Origin: Dysgonomonadaceae bacterium zrk40
GTDB lineage: Bacteria; Bacteroidota; Bacteroidia; Bacteroidales; Dysgonomonadaceae
Assembly (NCBI GenBank): GCA_016916535.1
Contig: CP070276.1
Coordinates: 558,001-622,000 of the forward strand
Direction of reading: 5' to 3'
Length of the DNA stretch: 64,000 nucleotides
Below are positions 63,219 through 64,000 of the stretch, piece after piece. Positions within the stretch are counted from its first letter, which is position 1, and each line of letters starts with the position of its first letter. The notes below the pieces were generated by a model that made no database searches, was not told the DNA's origin, and worked only from the letters and a program-made list of their open reading frames with translations. Both the position numbers and the translations under genes were made by a program.

Positions 63219-64000
63219 ACGCACAAAAGGGTTTCATGGAGCTGCTGGAGCGCGATCTGCAGGCGTTCCGCGAGCAGTTCGACGGGGCGGGCGATCCGTC
63301 CCAAACGGCGGCCGGGTCGCAAGGGGCGTTGCCGCACGAGGCGCTGCCCGAATTCATCTGCGGAGAGACCGCGACGGTGGACTTCCGCGCGGAGGCGGGC
63401 CTGAAGAGGAGCGACGCCAGGCTGGCGATGCGCCACCTGCTGGTGACCTGCACCGAGAAGGTGATGGAGACGGTGCAGCGCCTCCACCTGGGGATCTGCT
63501 GCCGCCACAACATCGTCTACCTCTACAACGGCGCCTACTGGCAACCGGTGGAGCCGCGGGTGCTGGAGGCCTTCCTGGGCAAGGCGGCGGAACGGATGGG
63601 ACTGGATCGCTTCACGGCGCGCCACTACCTGTTTCGCGAGCAGCTGCTGAAGCAGTTTCTCGCCACGGCACCGCCCCCGCCGGTGCGGGAGGGCGACAGC
63701 GTGCTGATCAACCTGCTGAACGGTACCTTCGAGATTGAGGGGGAGCGCATGGGCCTGCGCAAGCACCATCGGGAGGATTTCATCACCTACCGCCTGCCGT
63801 TCGCCTACGACGAGGGGGCGGCATGCCCCCGCTTCGACGCCTACCTGGAGAGGGTGCTGCCGGAGCCGGGACTGCGACTGATCTTGCTGGAGTATCTGGG
63901 CTACCTCTTCGTGCGGCCGGCACAGCTGAAGCTGGAGAAGACGCTGATACTCTACGGCAGCGGCGCCAACGGCAAGTCGGTCTTCTTCGAGATCGTACAG
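63215..64000 (+). CDS. P4-type phage/plasmid primase-helicase (partial at window end)
   Basis: At least 262 codons, cut by the window edge. The N-terminal part fits D5/P4-family primases (LLNGTFEIEGERMGLRKHHREDFITYRLPFAYD), and LILYGSGANGKSVFFEIV is the superfamily 3 helicase Walker A. It would start replication of the integrated element. High-GC codon use, unlike the capsule genes. Confidence 0.88.
   Translation, partial: MNAQKGFMELLERDLQAFREQFDGAGDPSQTAAGSQGALPHEALPEFICGETATVDFRAEAGLKRSDARLAMRHLLVTCTEKVMETVQRLHLGICCRHNIVYLYNGAYWQPVEPRVLEAFLGKAAERMGLDRFTARHYLFREQLLKQFLATAPPPPVREGDSVLINLLNGTFEIEGERMGLRKHHREDFITYRLPFAYDEGAACPRFDAYLERVLPEPGLRLILLEYLGYLFVRPAQLKLEKTLILYGSGANGKSVFFEIVQ

Noticed and set aside
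1-64000. tRNA, rRNA or known riboswitch
   Set aside because: I saw no cloverleaf or conserved riboswitch core in the intergenic regions, though a covariance search would be needed to exclude it.

Overview
The window looks like the chromosome of an anaerobic Bacteroidales bacterium. Evidence is Bacteroides-type promoters (TTTG, about 20 bp, TAnnTTTG) before several genes, lipoprotein sulfatase and GH109 genes, an Fkp-type fucose salvage enzyme, a DUF6266 protein, FocA/PFL fermentation genes and a gliding-type Wza/Wzc capsule exporter. A Dysgonomonadaceae (Proteiniphilum/Petrimonas-like) host is my guess, not proven.

Layout. 0-9 kb (GC-rich, minus strand): sulfatase, GH109-like enzyme, AAA_14/DUF4143 ATPase behind four 32-bp-phased repeats, and a formate module (focA-type channel, pflB, pflA) whose gene junctions carry large hairpin elements. 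9-12 kb: class II Fic protein, membrane-bound AraC regulator, lipoprotein. 12-25 kb is an accessory region full of decay: an sce7726-sce7725-RES operon (toxin gene broken by an in-frame stop), a HicB-like antitoxin, CPBP and DUF4143 remnants, a RelE-like/UvrD/ankyrin fusion helicase with a frameshifted helical partner, and an IS21-family element with an 8-bp target duplication. 25-27 kb: FadL-type porin.

27-60.5 kb is a large minus-strand polysaccharide locus read from right to left: UDP-HexNAc dehydrogenase/epimerase, MurA- and MurB-like enzymes, Wzx, Wzy, glycosyltransferases, CapA-like and ATP-grasp proteins, gmd, fkp, a late epimerase, a WecA-like initiating transferase, then Wza and Wzc. 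Several conflict modules are lodged in its distal half: a methyltransferase plus PD-(D/E)XK nuclease, a primase-like protein plus dGTPase (the latter split by an IS4-family element), a toxin-antitoxin-SecB-like chaperone (TAC) cassette and an AbiE pair with a gutted toxin. 61.7-64 kb starts a plus-strand integrated element with a P4-type primase/helicase running off the end.

The most striking non-coding signals are (1) three ~150-bp multi-stem inverted-repeat elements (5524-5677, 8107-8260, 26925-27079) with the same apical loop but different, compensating stems, and (2) heptanucleotide arrays that begin exactly at the stop codons of many unrelated genes. In two cases the order is stop codon, heptamer array, hairpin element. 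I did not find a described family that matches either. Among protein systems, the sce7726-sce7725-RES operon, the primase-like/dGTPase pair and the RelE/UvrD/ankyrin helicase are the best candidates for poorly described defence systems.
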